The position numbers were made by a program, and so were the translations under genes. DNA of 64,000 nucleotides, from positions 49,532 to 113,531 of the forward strand of contig PLRU01000090.1 of the NCBI GenBank assembly GCA_003164045.1, in the 5' to 3' direction. The DNA is from Candidatus Lustribacter telmatis (lineage in GTDB: Bacteria; Vulcanimicrobiota; Vulcanimicrobiia; Vulcanimicrobiales; Vulcanimicrobiaceae). The notes below the pieces were generated by a model that ran no database searches, was not told where the DNA came from, and worked only from the letters and a program-made list of their open reading frames with translations. The number at the start of each line of letters is the position of its first letter. Positions within the stretch are counted from its first letter, which is position 1. Shown piece after piece: positions 39,134 through 47,886 of this stretch.

Positions 39134-40270
39134 CTAGAAGGGCGCGAAGCCGCCCTTTGCGATCTGCAAGACGACCGGAGCCGCCTTCACATCGCGATTG
39201 GCATCGAAGCCGATGTTGCCCAACACCGTGGAGTACGTCTTGCCGCTCTTGAGCCCGGCGAGAATTTCTTCTTTTGTCGTTGCGCCCGTTTTGGCGAGCG
39301 CTGCAACGACTTGCGCGCCGGCATAGGCTTGCGCGGCGAACTGGTCGGGGTCGTTGCCGTACTTCGTCTTGAAGCGCTTCACGAACTCGAGGTTGCCGTT
39401 TTCCTTGCCGCCGATGAACCACGCTGCCCCGACGACCACGCCTTCCGAGGCCGGACCGGCGACGGCGTACATCTGGGTTGAGTTGAGGCCGTTGCCGCCG
39501 AGCATGTGCGCCTTGATGCCGAGCTTACCGGCTTGCGCGATGATCTGCGTCGCTTCGGGGAAGAGACCGCCGATGGCGATCGCGTCGGGCTTCTTCGATG
39601 CGATTTTGGTCAGCGATGCGCCGAAGTCTTTATCGCCGATGTGGAACGTCTCGGTATCGACGACCGTCGCGCCGTTCTTTTCGAACTCTTTCTTGAAGAG
39701 GTCGCCGTCGGTCTTGGTAAACGCGTTGTCATCACCGTAGATAATCGCGAGTGTTTTTGCATGCCACTTCGCTTGCACTTTGGCGACGGTCGGCGGGATC
39801 GCTTGCGACTCGGCGAGAGAATCGCGGAAAACGGTCGGACCGATGTCGGTAACGCCCTCGGCCGTGGTCGAAGTTCCCATCACCGGGAAGTTCGCGGCTT
39901 TTGCGATCGGAAATGCCTTGAACGCTTCACCGGAAAGCGTCGGGCCCATCACGAGCGGCGTCGATCCGTCGGTCGTGAATTTCTGCATGAGGTTGACGAC
40001 TTGCGCGCCGTCGCTCGCTGCGTCTTGCACGTCGAACGAGAGGTTGGCGCCGCCGGCGTCGATGATGCCCGTCTTGATGTCCTCGGTCGCGAGGTCGTAG
40101 GCGTTCTTTTGCATCGTGCCATAGACGGCAGCCGAACCGGTGACGTCGGCGATGACGCCGACTTTGACGGTTTTTCCAGCGGCGGGTCCTTTGGTCAGTG
40201 CGGCCGCACCGGGGAGGGCAACGCCCACCGCCAAGACCATCGCAAGCGAGCACAACAGCGTTTTCTTCAT
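39134..40270 (-). CDS. Branched-chain amino acid-type ABC transporter substrate-binding protein
   Basis: Signal peptide; KVGVIADVTGSAAVYGTMQKNAYDLATEDIKTGIIDAGGANLSFDVQDAASDGAQVVNLMQKF. Confidence 0.9.
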   Translation of the reverse strand: MKKTLLCSLAMVLAVGVALPGAAALTKGPAAGKTVKVGVIADVTGSAAVYGTMQKNAYDLATEDIKTGIIDAGGANLSFDVQDAASDGAQVVNLMQKFTTDGSTPLVMGPTLSGEAFKAFPIAKAANFPVMGTSTTAEGVTDIGPTVFRDSLAESQAIPPTVAKVQAKWHAKTLAIIYGDDNAFTKTDGDLFKKEFEKNGATVVDTETFHIGDKDFGASLTKIASKKPDAIAIGGLFPEATQIIAQAGKLGIKAHMLGGNGLNSTQMYAVAGPASEGVVVGAAWFIGGKENGNLEFVKRFKTKYGNDPDQFAAQAYAGAQVVAALAKTGATTKEEILAGLKSGKTYSTVLGNIGFDANRDVKAAPVVLQIAKGGFAPF

Positions 40271-40338
40271 ATGGTAATAGGCTCCGAATCAAGAGCGTGA
40301 ATTAGGAAAACTAATCGACAAGGCCGCGCCCGCTCCTC

Positions 40339-41160
40339 TTACGGCTCGATTAACAGGGGACGAATTCGCCGCATGAATGCCGCGAAGCGCGCGTCCGTTT
40401 CGTCGTTCGAGGTGAGCTCGCTGTACACGACGAGCACGTACCGGCCGCCGCCGGCCAGCTCGAGGATGCCGCCGTCGTGGCTCGTGTCGTCGGTATCGCC
40501 GGTTTTGTGCGCGAACCGGTCGCCGGGTTCGAGGCCGGCGGAGAGCTTGGTGTTCCAGACTTGCCCGCGCAAAAAACGCAGCAGCAGAGTGGCCGAGGGT
40601 ACGGTGCCGCGTGCGATCCGTTCGAACAGGTCGGCCGCGTCGCGGGCCGGATGGCTGTTCCGGCCGCTGGCTTCGGGATCGTCGATGAGCGGCAGCTTCC
40701 CCGAGAGTTTGCGGCGGAAGGCCGTTTCCCGCAGCCCGAGCGCGTGGACGTCGCTCGTGGCCGGGTCGCGTCCGAGGTGCTCCATGAGCACGTTCGTGGC
40801 CACGTTGTCCGACCGGGTGAGCATCAACTCGACCAGCTCGACGACGGTTGTGGTGTAGCCCGGCTCCAGCGGCGAGGGCGCATCGTTAAAGGTCATGTTG
40901 GCGGCGTCGACCAGGACCGGCTCGTCCCAGCGCGTGCGGCCGGCTTCAACGGCGACGGCCGCGGCCGCCGCCAGCGGAGTCTTGATCATGCTGGCCGGGT
41001 AGATCGTGCGGCCGGAGTCGAGGGCGAGACGCGGGCGCTCCCGGTCGAGGGCGGCTAGATAGATCGTCGCCGAGCCCAGGCCGGCTGCATCGGCGACAAT
41101 GGCGACCTCTGCGGAATCGATCACCGCCCGCCCTCGCAGCTCGGCGGAACTTCCATGCAA
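40339..41160 (-). CDS. Class A beta-lactamase-like serine hydrolase
   Basis: SxxK = SMIK, SDN = SDNVAT, KTG = HKTGDTDD; no evident signal peptide; non-ATG start (TTG at 41160 or GTG nearby). Confidence 0.82.
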   Translation of the reverse strand: MHGSSAELRGRAVIDSAEVAIVADAAGLGSATIYLAALDRERPRLALDSGRTIYPASMIKTPLAAAAAVAVEAGRTRWDEPVLVDAANMTFNDAPSPLEPGYTTTVVELVELMLTRSDNVATNVLMEHLGRDPATSDVHALGLRETAFRRKLSGKLPLIDDPEASGRNSHPARDAADLFERIARGTVPSATLLLRFLRGQVWNTKLSAGLEPGDRFAHKTGDTDDTSHDGGILELAGGGRYVLVVYSELTSNDETDARFAAFMRRIRPLLIEP

Positions 41161-41168
41161 GTGGGTAC

Positions 41169-42215
41169 TTGCACTATCTCGTTTTCTACGGTATGGTTAT
41201 GCAAGCACTTACACGCATGGCAAGAGTAATGAACGAACCGACATATTTGACGTTAGCCGTTGACGACGAAAACGCCCGCGCCCGCTTCGATGCGGCGGTC
41301 GATGTTCTCGTCGGCGCAAAACCGGCCGCACCGCGCCTGATCGTCACCCTTGAGGGTGAGACGCTGCCGAGTACCCTGATCGCAACGATGGTCGGCGGTC
41401 TGCGCCGGTTGCGCGAAGTCGGCGGCGCAATCGCCGTCGAGCCCCGCACGCCGGCCCTGCGCGACACCTTCGCGCTCTACGGCCTCGACCGCGTCTTCGC
41501 TCTGCCGCTGGACCCCGAAGCGGCCCCGCGCTCGCGCTATCGCCCCTGGGTTCCGCGCGTCGCGGCCGCAATGCTGGCGATCCTCGTGACCGGTGCCGGC
41601 GCCTGGCCCGCCCGGGCGGCCGTAGAGCCGCCGTCGGACCCGGCCGATCCCGCCGCGATCCTCGCGCGCGTCATCGAGCGCAATCCGAACCTGTCGTCCT
41701 ATCAGGGGCGCATGCACGTCGACATCCGGCTCACCTCGTTTCCGTTCATCCGCGAGCACCTCGACGCGACGACGTATTACAAGCGTCCGTCAAACTACGA
41801 AGTCGTGTTCGACAAACTACCGTCATATGCGCGCGGCTTTGAGAGGCTATATACGGATATCGGCGACCCGGCGAATTGGGAGAAGCGTTTCGTCATCACA
41901 TCCGGCGGCGACGCGCTCTTCGATCGTCACCGCGACCTGGCGCTCCACCTCGTGCAGCGCGTGCGCGGCATGATCGATCACGAAACCGTGCTGGTCGATC
42001 CGGCCACGTGGTCGATCGATCAAATTCGCTATGATTACTACAACGGCGGCTCGATTACCATGTCGCAGGCTTTCCGCCAAATCGGCGGCAATTTGCTCCT
42101 CGTCTCGCAACGCGCCGACATCGCGATCCCGCACGTTCGCGCCGTAGCATACGGCACGTATAGCGATTATCAGACGAACGTTGCGGTCAACGCCGCAGTC
42201 TTCGAGAAGAACTGA
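41169..42215 (+). CDS. STAS-like domain - TM - LolA/outer-membrane-lipoprotein-sorting-like fusion protein
   Basis: MNEPTYLTLAVDDENARARFDAAVDVL...EVGGAIAVEPRTPALRDTFALYGLDRVFALPLD (STAS-like), RVAAAMLAILVTGAGAWPARA (TM), DPAAILARVIERNPNLSSYQGRMHVDIRLTSFPFIREHLDATTYYKRPSNYEVVFDKLPSYARGF (LolA-like). Probable start at MNEPTYL ~41231. Confidence 0.6.
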   Translation: MHYLVFYGMVMQALTRMARVMNEPTYLTLAVDDENARARFDAAVDVLVGAKPAAPRLIVTLEGETLPSTLIATMVGGLRRLREVGGAIAVEPRTPALRDTFALYGLDRVFALPLDPEAAPRSRYRPWVPRVAAAMLAILVTGAGAWPARAAVEPPSDPADPAAILARVIERNPNLSSYQGRMHVDIRLTSFPFIREHLDATTYYKRPSNYEVVFDKLPSYARGFERLYTDIGDPANWEKRFVITSGGDALFDRHRDLALHLVQRVRGMIDHETVLVDPATWSIDQIRYDYYNGGSITMSQAFRQIGGNLLLVSQRADIAIPHVRAVAYGTYSDYQTNVAVNAAVFEKN

Positions 42216-42817
42216 TGCTCGCACCGCAACGCACGCACGCCGGCGTCGAAGAGACGCGCGCTCGCATCTTGGCGGCCACGCGTGAAATTTTCGAGCGCAA
42301 CGGTACGCGCGGCACGACGACGCGTGAAGTCGCCGAACGTGCCGGCGTCAACGAAGCGACCCTCTTCCGGCACTTCGGATCGAAGGCGGCGCTGATCGGT
42401 GCGATGCGCGAAGATTCGTGCGGCATCGAGGCGATCCGGAATCTCGTGATTGGGCTCGACGGCGCCGATATCGCCGCCGACGTCAAGACCATGGCCCATC
42501 ACGGCACCCGGGTGATGGCCGGGCAGCGGGCCCTGATGTGCATCGCGCTGGCGGAAGACGCGATCGAACAGACCCCCCCCGATTTCGACGATCCGGAATG
42601 GCGGGGACCGCGCCAAGTCCTCGAGCTGATGCAGGAGTATTTTGCCGCCCGCGCCGCCGAGGGCCGGCTGGCCGGAGACCCGTCGTTCCTTGCCCGCATC
42701 TTTATGGGTATGATGTTCCAGCGCGTCGTTGCGCGCAAACTTTGGGGCGATAGCCCGATCGACCACGAGGCGATCGACGAGATTGTCGACGTCTTTTTGA
42801 ATGGAGTACTACGCTAG
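42215..42817 (+). CDS. TetR/AcrR family transcriptional regulator
   Basis: TRARILAATREIFERNGTRGTTTREVAERAGVNEATLFRHFGSKAALI. Confidence 0.93.
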   Translation: MLAPQRTHAGVEETRARILAATREIFERNGTRGTTTREVAERAGVNEATLFRHFGSKAALIGAMREDSCGIEAIRNLVIGLDGADIAADVKTMAHHGTRVMAGQRALMCIALAEDAIEQTPPDFDDPEWRGPRQVLELMQEYFAARAAEGRLAGDPSFLARIFMGMMFQRVVARKLWGDSPIDHEAIDEIVDVFLNGVLR

Positions 42818-44214
42818 TGGAAACGCGCACCGAATCCCCCCGCACGGCGGAGGGTCGCGGTAACCCGCCGCCGCCGCCGATCGTGAACGATCGGGGCGAT
42901 GAGATCAAGCCGCCGTCATCGCGCCGCAAACCGCCCGTCATCGCTATTATTGCAGGCGCTATCGTGCTGATCGCGGTCCTCATTTGGGGGATCCGTTTCC
43001 TCGCGTATGCCACGACGCACGAGACGACCGACGACGCGCGCGTCGATGCGGATACCGTGACGATCACGAGCAAGATCACCGAACGCGTGAGCCAGATCCT
43101 CACCGATACGAACGAAACGGTGCACAAGGGCCAAGTCCTGATCCGGCTCGACGACCGCGACGAGCGTACCAAGTACGAACAGTCGCAAGCGGCCGTTGCC
43201 GCGCAACAGGCGCAAGCGCGTGCGGCGCAACAAAACGTCGCGCTCACGAGCGAACAGCAGAACGCGCAAAAAGACCAAGGCACCGGCGGCGTCAAGGCCG
43301 CGCAGGCGCAAGTGAGCAATGCGCAGGCGATGTTCGAAGCGCAAGAGCAAACGGCCGATGCCGCCAAGGCCGCGGTCGCCGGAGCGCAAGCGCAACTGCG
43401 CGTTGCCCAGGCACAAGTGCCGAGCGCCAATGCCGCACTGGCTCGCGCCAACGCCGACTACGAACGCTATAGTTCGCTGGCAAAAACCGGCGATGCTTCG
43501 CAGCAGCAGCTCGATGCCCAACGCGCCACGCAAGCGCAGGCGCTCTCGCAGTATCGCGCCGCGCTCGATCAAGTAACGTCGGCCCAAACGAACGTCGCGC
43601 AAATGCAAGCCCGCGAAACGTCGGCGATCGCCTCGACGACGGCGGCGGAAGCCGGCATCGGTGCGGGCGAGGGTCAGCTCGAAACGGCGCAAGGGCGGCT
43701 CGTCGAGTCGGCTGCGCCGTCGCGCGTTCCGGCCATTGCCGCGCAAGCCAATGCGGCGCAAGCTCAGGTGACGTCGGCCTCGGCGCAGGCACAAACCGCC
43801 AAGGACCAACTGAATTACACGGTGATCCGTTCGCCGATCGACGGCATCGTCGGCGCCAAGAATATCGAAGTCGGCGCTACGGTCGCACCCGGCCAAGCGC
43901 TGCTCGAGCTCGTTCCGCAATCGAATATCTACATCACGGCGAACTACAAAGAAACCCAACTCACCAGCATGAAGGTCGGCCAAGAAGTCGACGTTAGCGT
44001 CGATGCCTACAAGGGCACAACGTTTACCGGCCGGGTCGACTCGATCGGGCCGGCGTCGCAGAACACGTTCAGCCTCATTCCAGCGCAAAATGCAACCGGG
44101 AACTTCGTCAAGGTGACGCAGCGCCTGCCCGTGCGTATCGCAATCGTCAATGCACCGGCCGACAAACCGCTGCGGGTCGGGATGTCCGTCGAGACATCCG
44201 TCAAGGTAAAGTAG
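42817..44214 (+). CDS. HlyD/EmrA-family efflux periplasmic adaptor
   Basis: TM, TTDDARVDADTVTITSKITERVSQILTDTNETVHKGQVLIRLDDRD; long Ala/Gln-rich coiled coil; LNYTVIRSPIDGIVGAKNIEVGATVAPGQALLELV. Confidence 0.9.
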   Translation: METRTESPRTAEGRGNPPPPPIVNDRGDEIKPPSSRRKPPVIAIIAGAIVLIAVLIWGIRFLAYATTHETTDDARVDADTVTITSKITERVSQILTDTNETVHKGQVLIRLDDRDERTKYEQSQAAVAAQQAQARAAQQNVALTSEQQNAQKDQGTGGVKAAQAQVSNAQAMFEAQEQTADAAKAAVAGAQAQLRVAQAQVPSANAALARANADYERYSSLAKTGDASQQQLDAQRATQAQALSQYRAALDQVTSAQTNVAQMQARETSAIASTTAAEAGIGAGEGQLETAQGRLVESAAPSRVPAIAAQANAAQAQVTSASAQAQTAKDQLNYTVIRSPIDGIVGAKNIEVGATVAPGQALLELVPQSNIYITANYKETQLTSMKVGQEVDVSVDAYKGTTFTGRVDSIGPASQNTFSLIPAQNATGNFVKVTQRLPVRIAIVNAPADKPLRVGMSVETSVKVK

Positions 44215-44224
44215 AGCAACTTCC

Positions 44225-46192
44225 ATGTTCGTACGACTCCTCGCGGGGATGCTGGGCATCTCCGTCGTGCTGTGCTCGGCGGTCGAACCCGCCTTCGCGC
44301 AGCCCACATCCGTAACCACGCCGGTCAGCACGCCGCAACCGGTGCCGCTCGGCATGCCGTCGTCATCGCCGCAGCAGCAGCAAGGACAAGGGCAAGAACT
44401 CCCGCCGCCGCCGATTCCGGCCGTGCTTCCCGCCGTGCCGAACGTCGCGCCGGGCTATGTGGCGCCGGCGAACGCGCCGTTGCCGACCGGCGATCTGGTC
44501 GGCGTGAACCAGCCGTTCGTCGGCATCGGTTTGCAGGACGCGATCACGATGGCGCTCCAGCGCAACACCGATCTCTCGATCAGCGAATCGAACAACCGGA
44601 TCGCGAACTACCAGATCGTCGCCGCCAAGGGCGCCTACGACGTGCAGTTTCAACTCGAGCCGCAATACTCGCATACCGTGCAGCCGGCAACGTCGCCGTT
44701 CCAGGCGGGCCCGAACGGTGGGCCGATCACGCAGATTACCGACGGGGCGAGCGCCGCGTTCACCGGTATGACGTCATCGGGCGGCCGCTACAGCCTCAGC
44801 GGCAGTCAGCAGGCGATCCAGAACAATGCCGCGCTCAACAGTTACAACCCGTACTATCAAACGGCCATCGCCTTGCAGTTCACCCAACCGCTCTTGCGCG
44901 GCGCGGGCGACGGCAGCCCGATTCGCCGTCAGCTGGTGATTGCCGGTGCAAATGCACAGGCGGCCTCCGCGCAACTGCTCGTGCAAGCCTCGCAAACCGT
45001 CACCAACGTTTCGAACACCTACTGGGATCTCGTCGCCGCGTGGCGCGACGTCGGCATCCAAGAAGAAGGCCTCCGCAACGCGCAGGCCCAGGCCGCATCG
45101 AACGGACGTTTGGCGAAGAACGGCGCTGCCGCGCCGGTCGACGTCGTCGAATCGTACACGCAAGTCAACGTCTTTCAAGACAACGTGTTCTCGGCGTTGC
45201 AGCGCGTACAAGCGTTGCAGACGCAACTCAAGTCGCTCATCGTCGCGAATCCCGCCGACCCGCTGTGGATGGCGAATCTGGTCCCGACCTCGCCCGTACT
45301 GCAGCTGCCCACCGAACCGAAACTCGACGATCTCATCATTACCGCACTGAAGAACCGGCCGGAGCTTGCCCAATTGCGCGCGCAGCGGCTCGTGGCGGCT
45401 GCGAACCTCGCGTATGCGAAGAACCAGCGGTTGCCGCAGCTCGACCTCGGCGTGGGTGTTACGGCGAACGGCTATTCGGGTGTGCCCAACAATCTCAGCG
45501 GGACTCCGTTCTTTCAGACGCTCGGCGGCGAGATCACCGCACTCGATCAGCTGATCACCAACTACAACACGACCGCCACGCCGGGGAATCAGATCCCGCT
45601 GATCGTTCCGAATTTCGGAACGACGCCGGCGTTCCAATCCGGGACGCTCGGTCAGTCGTATCGGAATCTCTTCGATTTCCGATTCCCGACCTATAACGTT
45701 TCGCTCACCCTGCAGTTCCCGATCGGCAATCGCACGGCGAAGGCCGACTATGCGATCGCGGCCGAACAGGCGAAGCAAATCGCCGTGCAAGAGCTCGCGC
45801 TCTTGCAGCGGGTGCGCGGCGAGTCAGTCAACGCGATCCAGACGTTGCGCGAAACGCAGTACCGTCTCGCCGCCGCGGGTGCCGCGCGCGTCGCGGCTGC
45901 ACGCGTGTTGCTCGCCGAGCAGCGGCGTTTCTCGGCCGGTACGTCCACGACGTTCCTCGTGTTGCAGCGTCAGCTCGACCTGGCGAATACCGAAGGCCGC
46001 GAACTGCAGGCGCAGACTGACCTGAACAAGGCGGTCGTTCAGCTGAACGCAGTGGCCGGAACGAACTTCGCGACGTACAACATCGACGTGCAGAGCGTCG
46101 GTGCGACGACGCTGAACACCGTTACGCCGACGACGACCGTGCTGCCACTCCCGGCCGACGCACAAGTTTCGCCCCCGCAGCCTCGTCGATAA
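44225..46192 (+). CDS. TolC family outer membrane efflux protein
   Basis: Signal peptide; ITMALQRNTDLSISESNNRIANYQIVAAKGAYDVQFQLEPQ; repeated TolC helices LRETQYRLAAAGAARVAAARVLLAEQRRFSAGTSTTFLVLQRQ. Confidence 0.88.
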   Translation: MFVRLLAGMLGISVVLCSAVEPAFAQPTSVTTPVSTPQPVPLGMPSSSPQQQQGQGQELPPPPIPAVLPAVPNVAPGYVAPANAPLPTGDLVGVNQPFVGIGLQDAITMALQRNTDLSISESNNRIANYQIVAAKGAYDVQFQLEPQYSHTVQPATSPFQAGPNGGPITQITDGASAAFTGMTSSGGRYSLSGSQQAIQNNAALNSYNPYYQTAIALQFTQPLLRGAGDGSPIRRQLVIAGANAQAASAQLLVQASQTVTNVSNTYWDLVAAWRDVGIQEEGLRNAQAQAASNGRLAKNGAAAPVDVVESYTQVNVFQDNVFSALQRVQALQTQLKSLIVANPADPLWMANLVPTSPVLQLPTEPKLDDLIITALKNRPELAQLRAQRLVAAANLAYAKNQRLPQLDLGVGVTANGYSGVPNNLSGTPFFQTLGGEITALDQLITNYNTTATPGNQIPLIVPNFGTTPAFQSGTLGQSYRNLFDFRFPTYNVSLTLQFPIGNRTAKADYAIAAEQAKQIAVQELALLQRVRGESVNAIQTLRETQYRLAAAGAARVAAARVLLAEQRRFSAGTSTTFLVLQRQLDLANTEGRELQAQTDLNKAVVQLNAVAGTNFATYNIDVQSVGATTLNTVTPTTTVLPLPADAQVSPPQPRR

Positions 46193-46889
46193 ACCAGTGT
46201 AGCTCGCCGTCCGTGGGGGCGACGAGCTGCACCGGATAGGTGTCGGGCTCGGCGGGACCGTCGAGCACCGCATGCACCGCATCGGCCTTCGATGAGCCGC
46301 CGGTCGTAATGACGACGTGGGTCGCATCGTTGATGACGTGAGGGGTGAGCGTGATGCGCCAGGTGTTGAATTTCTCGACCCAGTTGGCCACGACGAGTTT
46401 GGTGTCGTCGATGCCGGCGTACGTGCCCGGAAAGATCGACGCGGTGTGGCCGTCGGGTCCCATGCCCAAATACAGCAGATCGAAGCGCGGGCGCGTGCCG
46501 AGTTCGCGCACCAATACTTGCGCGTAGGCCGCGGCCGCCGCTTGCGGATCGTCTTCACCGTGCATGCGGAAGATGTTACCGGCGGGGATGCCGAGCGGCT
46601 CGAAGAGCGTCTCGCGCGTCATGCGGTAATTCGACTCGGGATCGTCCGGCGGCACGGTGCGTTCGTCGCCGAAGAAGAAGCGGACGCGATTCCACGGTAT
46701 AGCACCGCGTCGCGGCGACGAGGCCAGGAGCACGTTCATCGCCCGCGGCGTGGAACCGCCGGCGAGCGCGACGTCGGCTACCTGACGGTAGCGCAGCGTC
46801 GATTCCACGATGCCGATGAAGCGGTCGGCGGCCGCTTCGGCGAGATGCTCCTCGTCGGGCAGAATTTCAATAGCCGAGTTGACTGGCAT
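46122..46889 (-). CDS. pgl: 6-phosphogluconolactonase
   Basis: ALAGGSTPRAMNVLLAS...FFFGDERTVPPDDPESNYRMTRETLFEPLGIP; GMGPDGHTASIFPGT. Confidence 0.93.
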   Translation of the reverse strand: MPVNSAIEILPDEEHLAEAAADRFIGIVESTLRYRQVADVALAGGSTPRAMNVLLASSPRRGAIPWNRVRFFFGDERTVPPDDPESNYRMTRETLFEPLGIPAGNIFRMHGEDDPQAAAAAYAQVLVRELGTRPRFDLLYLGMGPDGHTASIFPGTYAGIDDTKLVVANWVEKFNTWRITLTPHVINDATHVVITTGGSSKADAVHAVLDGPAEPDTYPVQLVAPTDGELHWFIDEAAGAKLVRRPGVAARSSSA

Positions 46890-46893
46890 GGCG

Positions 46894-47886
46894 TTATCCG
46901 TCGATCAGTGTTTGGACCATACGAAGCGCGGTTTCGAAGATCTCGTCGGTTCCTCCGCCCTCGAGCGCGGCCTGTTCGATCAAGGACGCGTTGTCGACGG
47001 CTTGTAGCGGAAAGATGCGCATGTCGCGCGCGTTCTGGCCTTCCACCCACACGCGGACGACGCTGGGATCGGTTTTGTCCACGTCGCCTTGGTAGAGCGA
47101 CGTGGCCGTCGTGAGCGCGACACTGTGGACGCGTCGCGCCTGACCGCTGCGTTCGTGATCGAATGCGATGCGGTTGCCGTTCCGGTCGGAGAACTCGTCG
47201 TGCGCCGTGGCGTTCCAGCCCAGCCGGCTCGCGAGCCAGCCGCTCAGATAGAGCGCTTCCGCATCGGACCCTGAAACGATGCGCAATTTTTGGATGGAAA
47301 AGAGTTCTTCCCGGAGTGCCGGATCGTCGAAGAAATGCGCGATGATGTCTTGCCAGGGGTGAAGGCGCATCCAAGCGAGGTCGCGCAACGCGACGCTGCG
47401 GTGCTGGGCGTAGAATTCCGAAAGCTCGGCGATCGTGGAGGCGTCCTGTACGCCGAGCGATGAGTCGACGACGGCCGCGGTGGCATTGTCGAAGAAGCAG
47501 CGGAATGCCGTGTCTTCGTTGATGGAGTCGGCGCTCCACCAGAGCACGGTCGGCACGTCCGGCGCGGCGAGCGAGGTGGCCAGCTCGCACGCATCCCACG
47601 GGGCCATATCGGCCACCCCGATGTCGATGAACGAGCTTTGGTGGGTGGGGTCGTCGGCGTCGATCGGGCGCACGTGCGCGCCGGTGCGGCCGGGCGTGGA
47701 GTCCAAGATGATCGTGCGCGACGGATGTTTCTCGGAAACTTTGGTCGCGCGTTCGATGACCCAATCGCGCTTGTGTTCGCTGTCGATCCAAACGACGAGG
47801 TTCATCGTCGTCATCAGCGGCTTCGCGCGGGCTAGTTCGGCGCGAATCACTTCAAGGTCGGCGGTCGGAAGCGCGTGCTGGGTCAT
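46894..47886 (-). CDS. opcA: Glucose-6-phosphate dehydrogenase assembly protein OpcA
   Basis: MTTMNLVVWIDSEHKRDWVIERATKVSEKHPSRTIILDSTPGR...PTVLWWSADSINEDTAF; located downstream of zwf. Confidence 0.9.
   Translation of the reverse strand: MTQHALPTADLEVIRAELARAKPLMTTMNLVVWIDSEHKRDWVIERATKVSEKHPSRTIILDSTPGRTGAHVRPIDADDPTHQSSFIDIGVADMAPWDACELATSLAAPDVPTVLWWSADSINEDTAFRCFFDNATAAVVDSSLGVQDASTIAELSEFYAQHRSVALRDLAWMRLHPWQDIIAHFFDDPALREELFSIQKLRIVSGSDAEALYLSGWLASRLGWNATAHDEFSDRNGNRIAFDHERSGQARRVHSVALTTATSLYQGDVDKTDPSVVRVWVEGQNARDMRIFPLQAVDNASLIEQAALEGGGTDEIFETALRMVQTLIDG

Noticed and set aside
44272-45696. 474-aa + strand ORF overlapping the TolC-family gene
   Set aside because: Frame-shifted shadow of a clear TolC-type protein.
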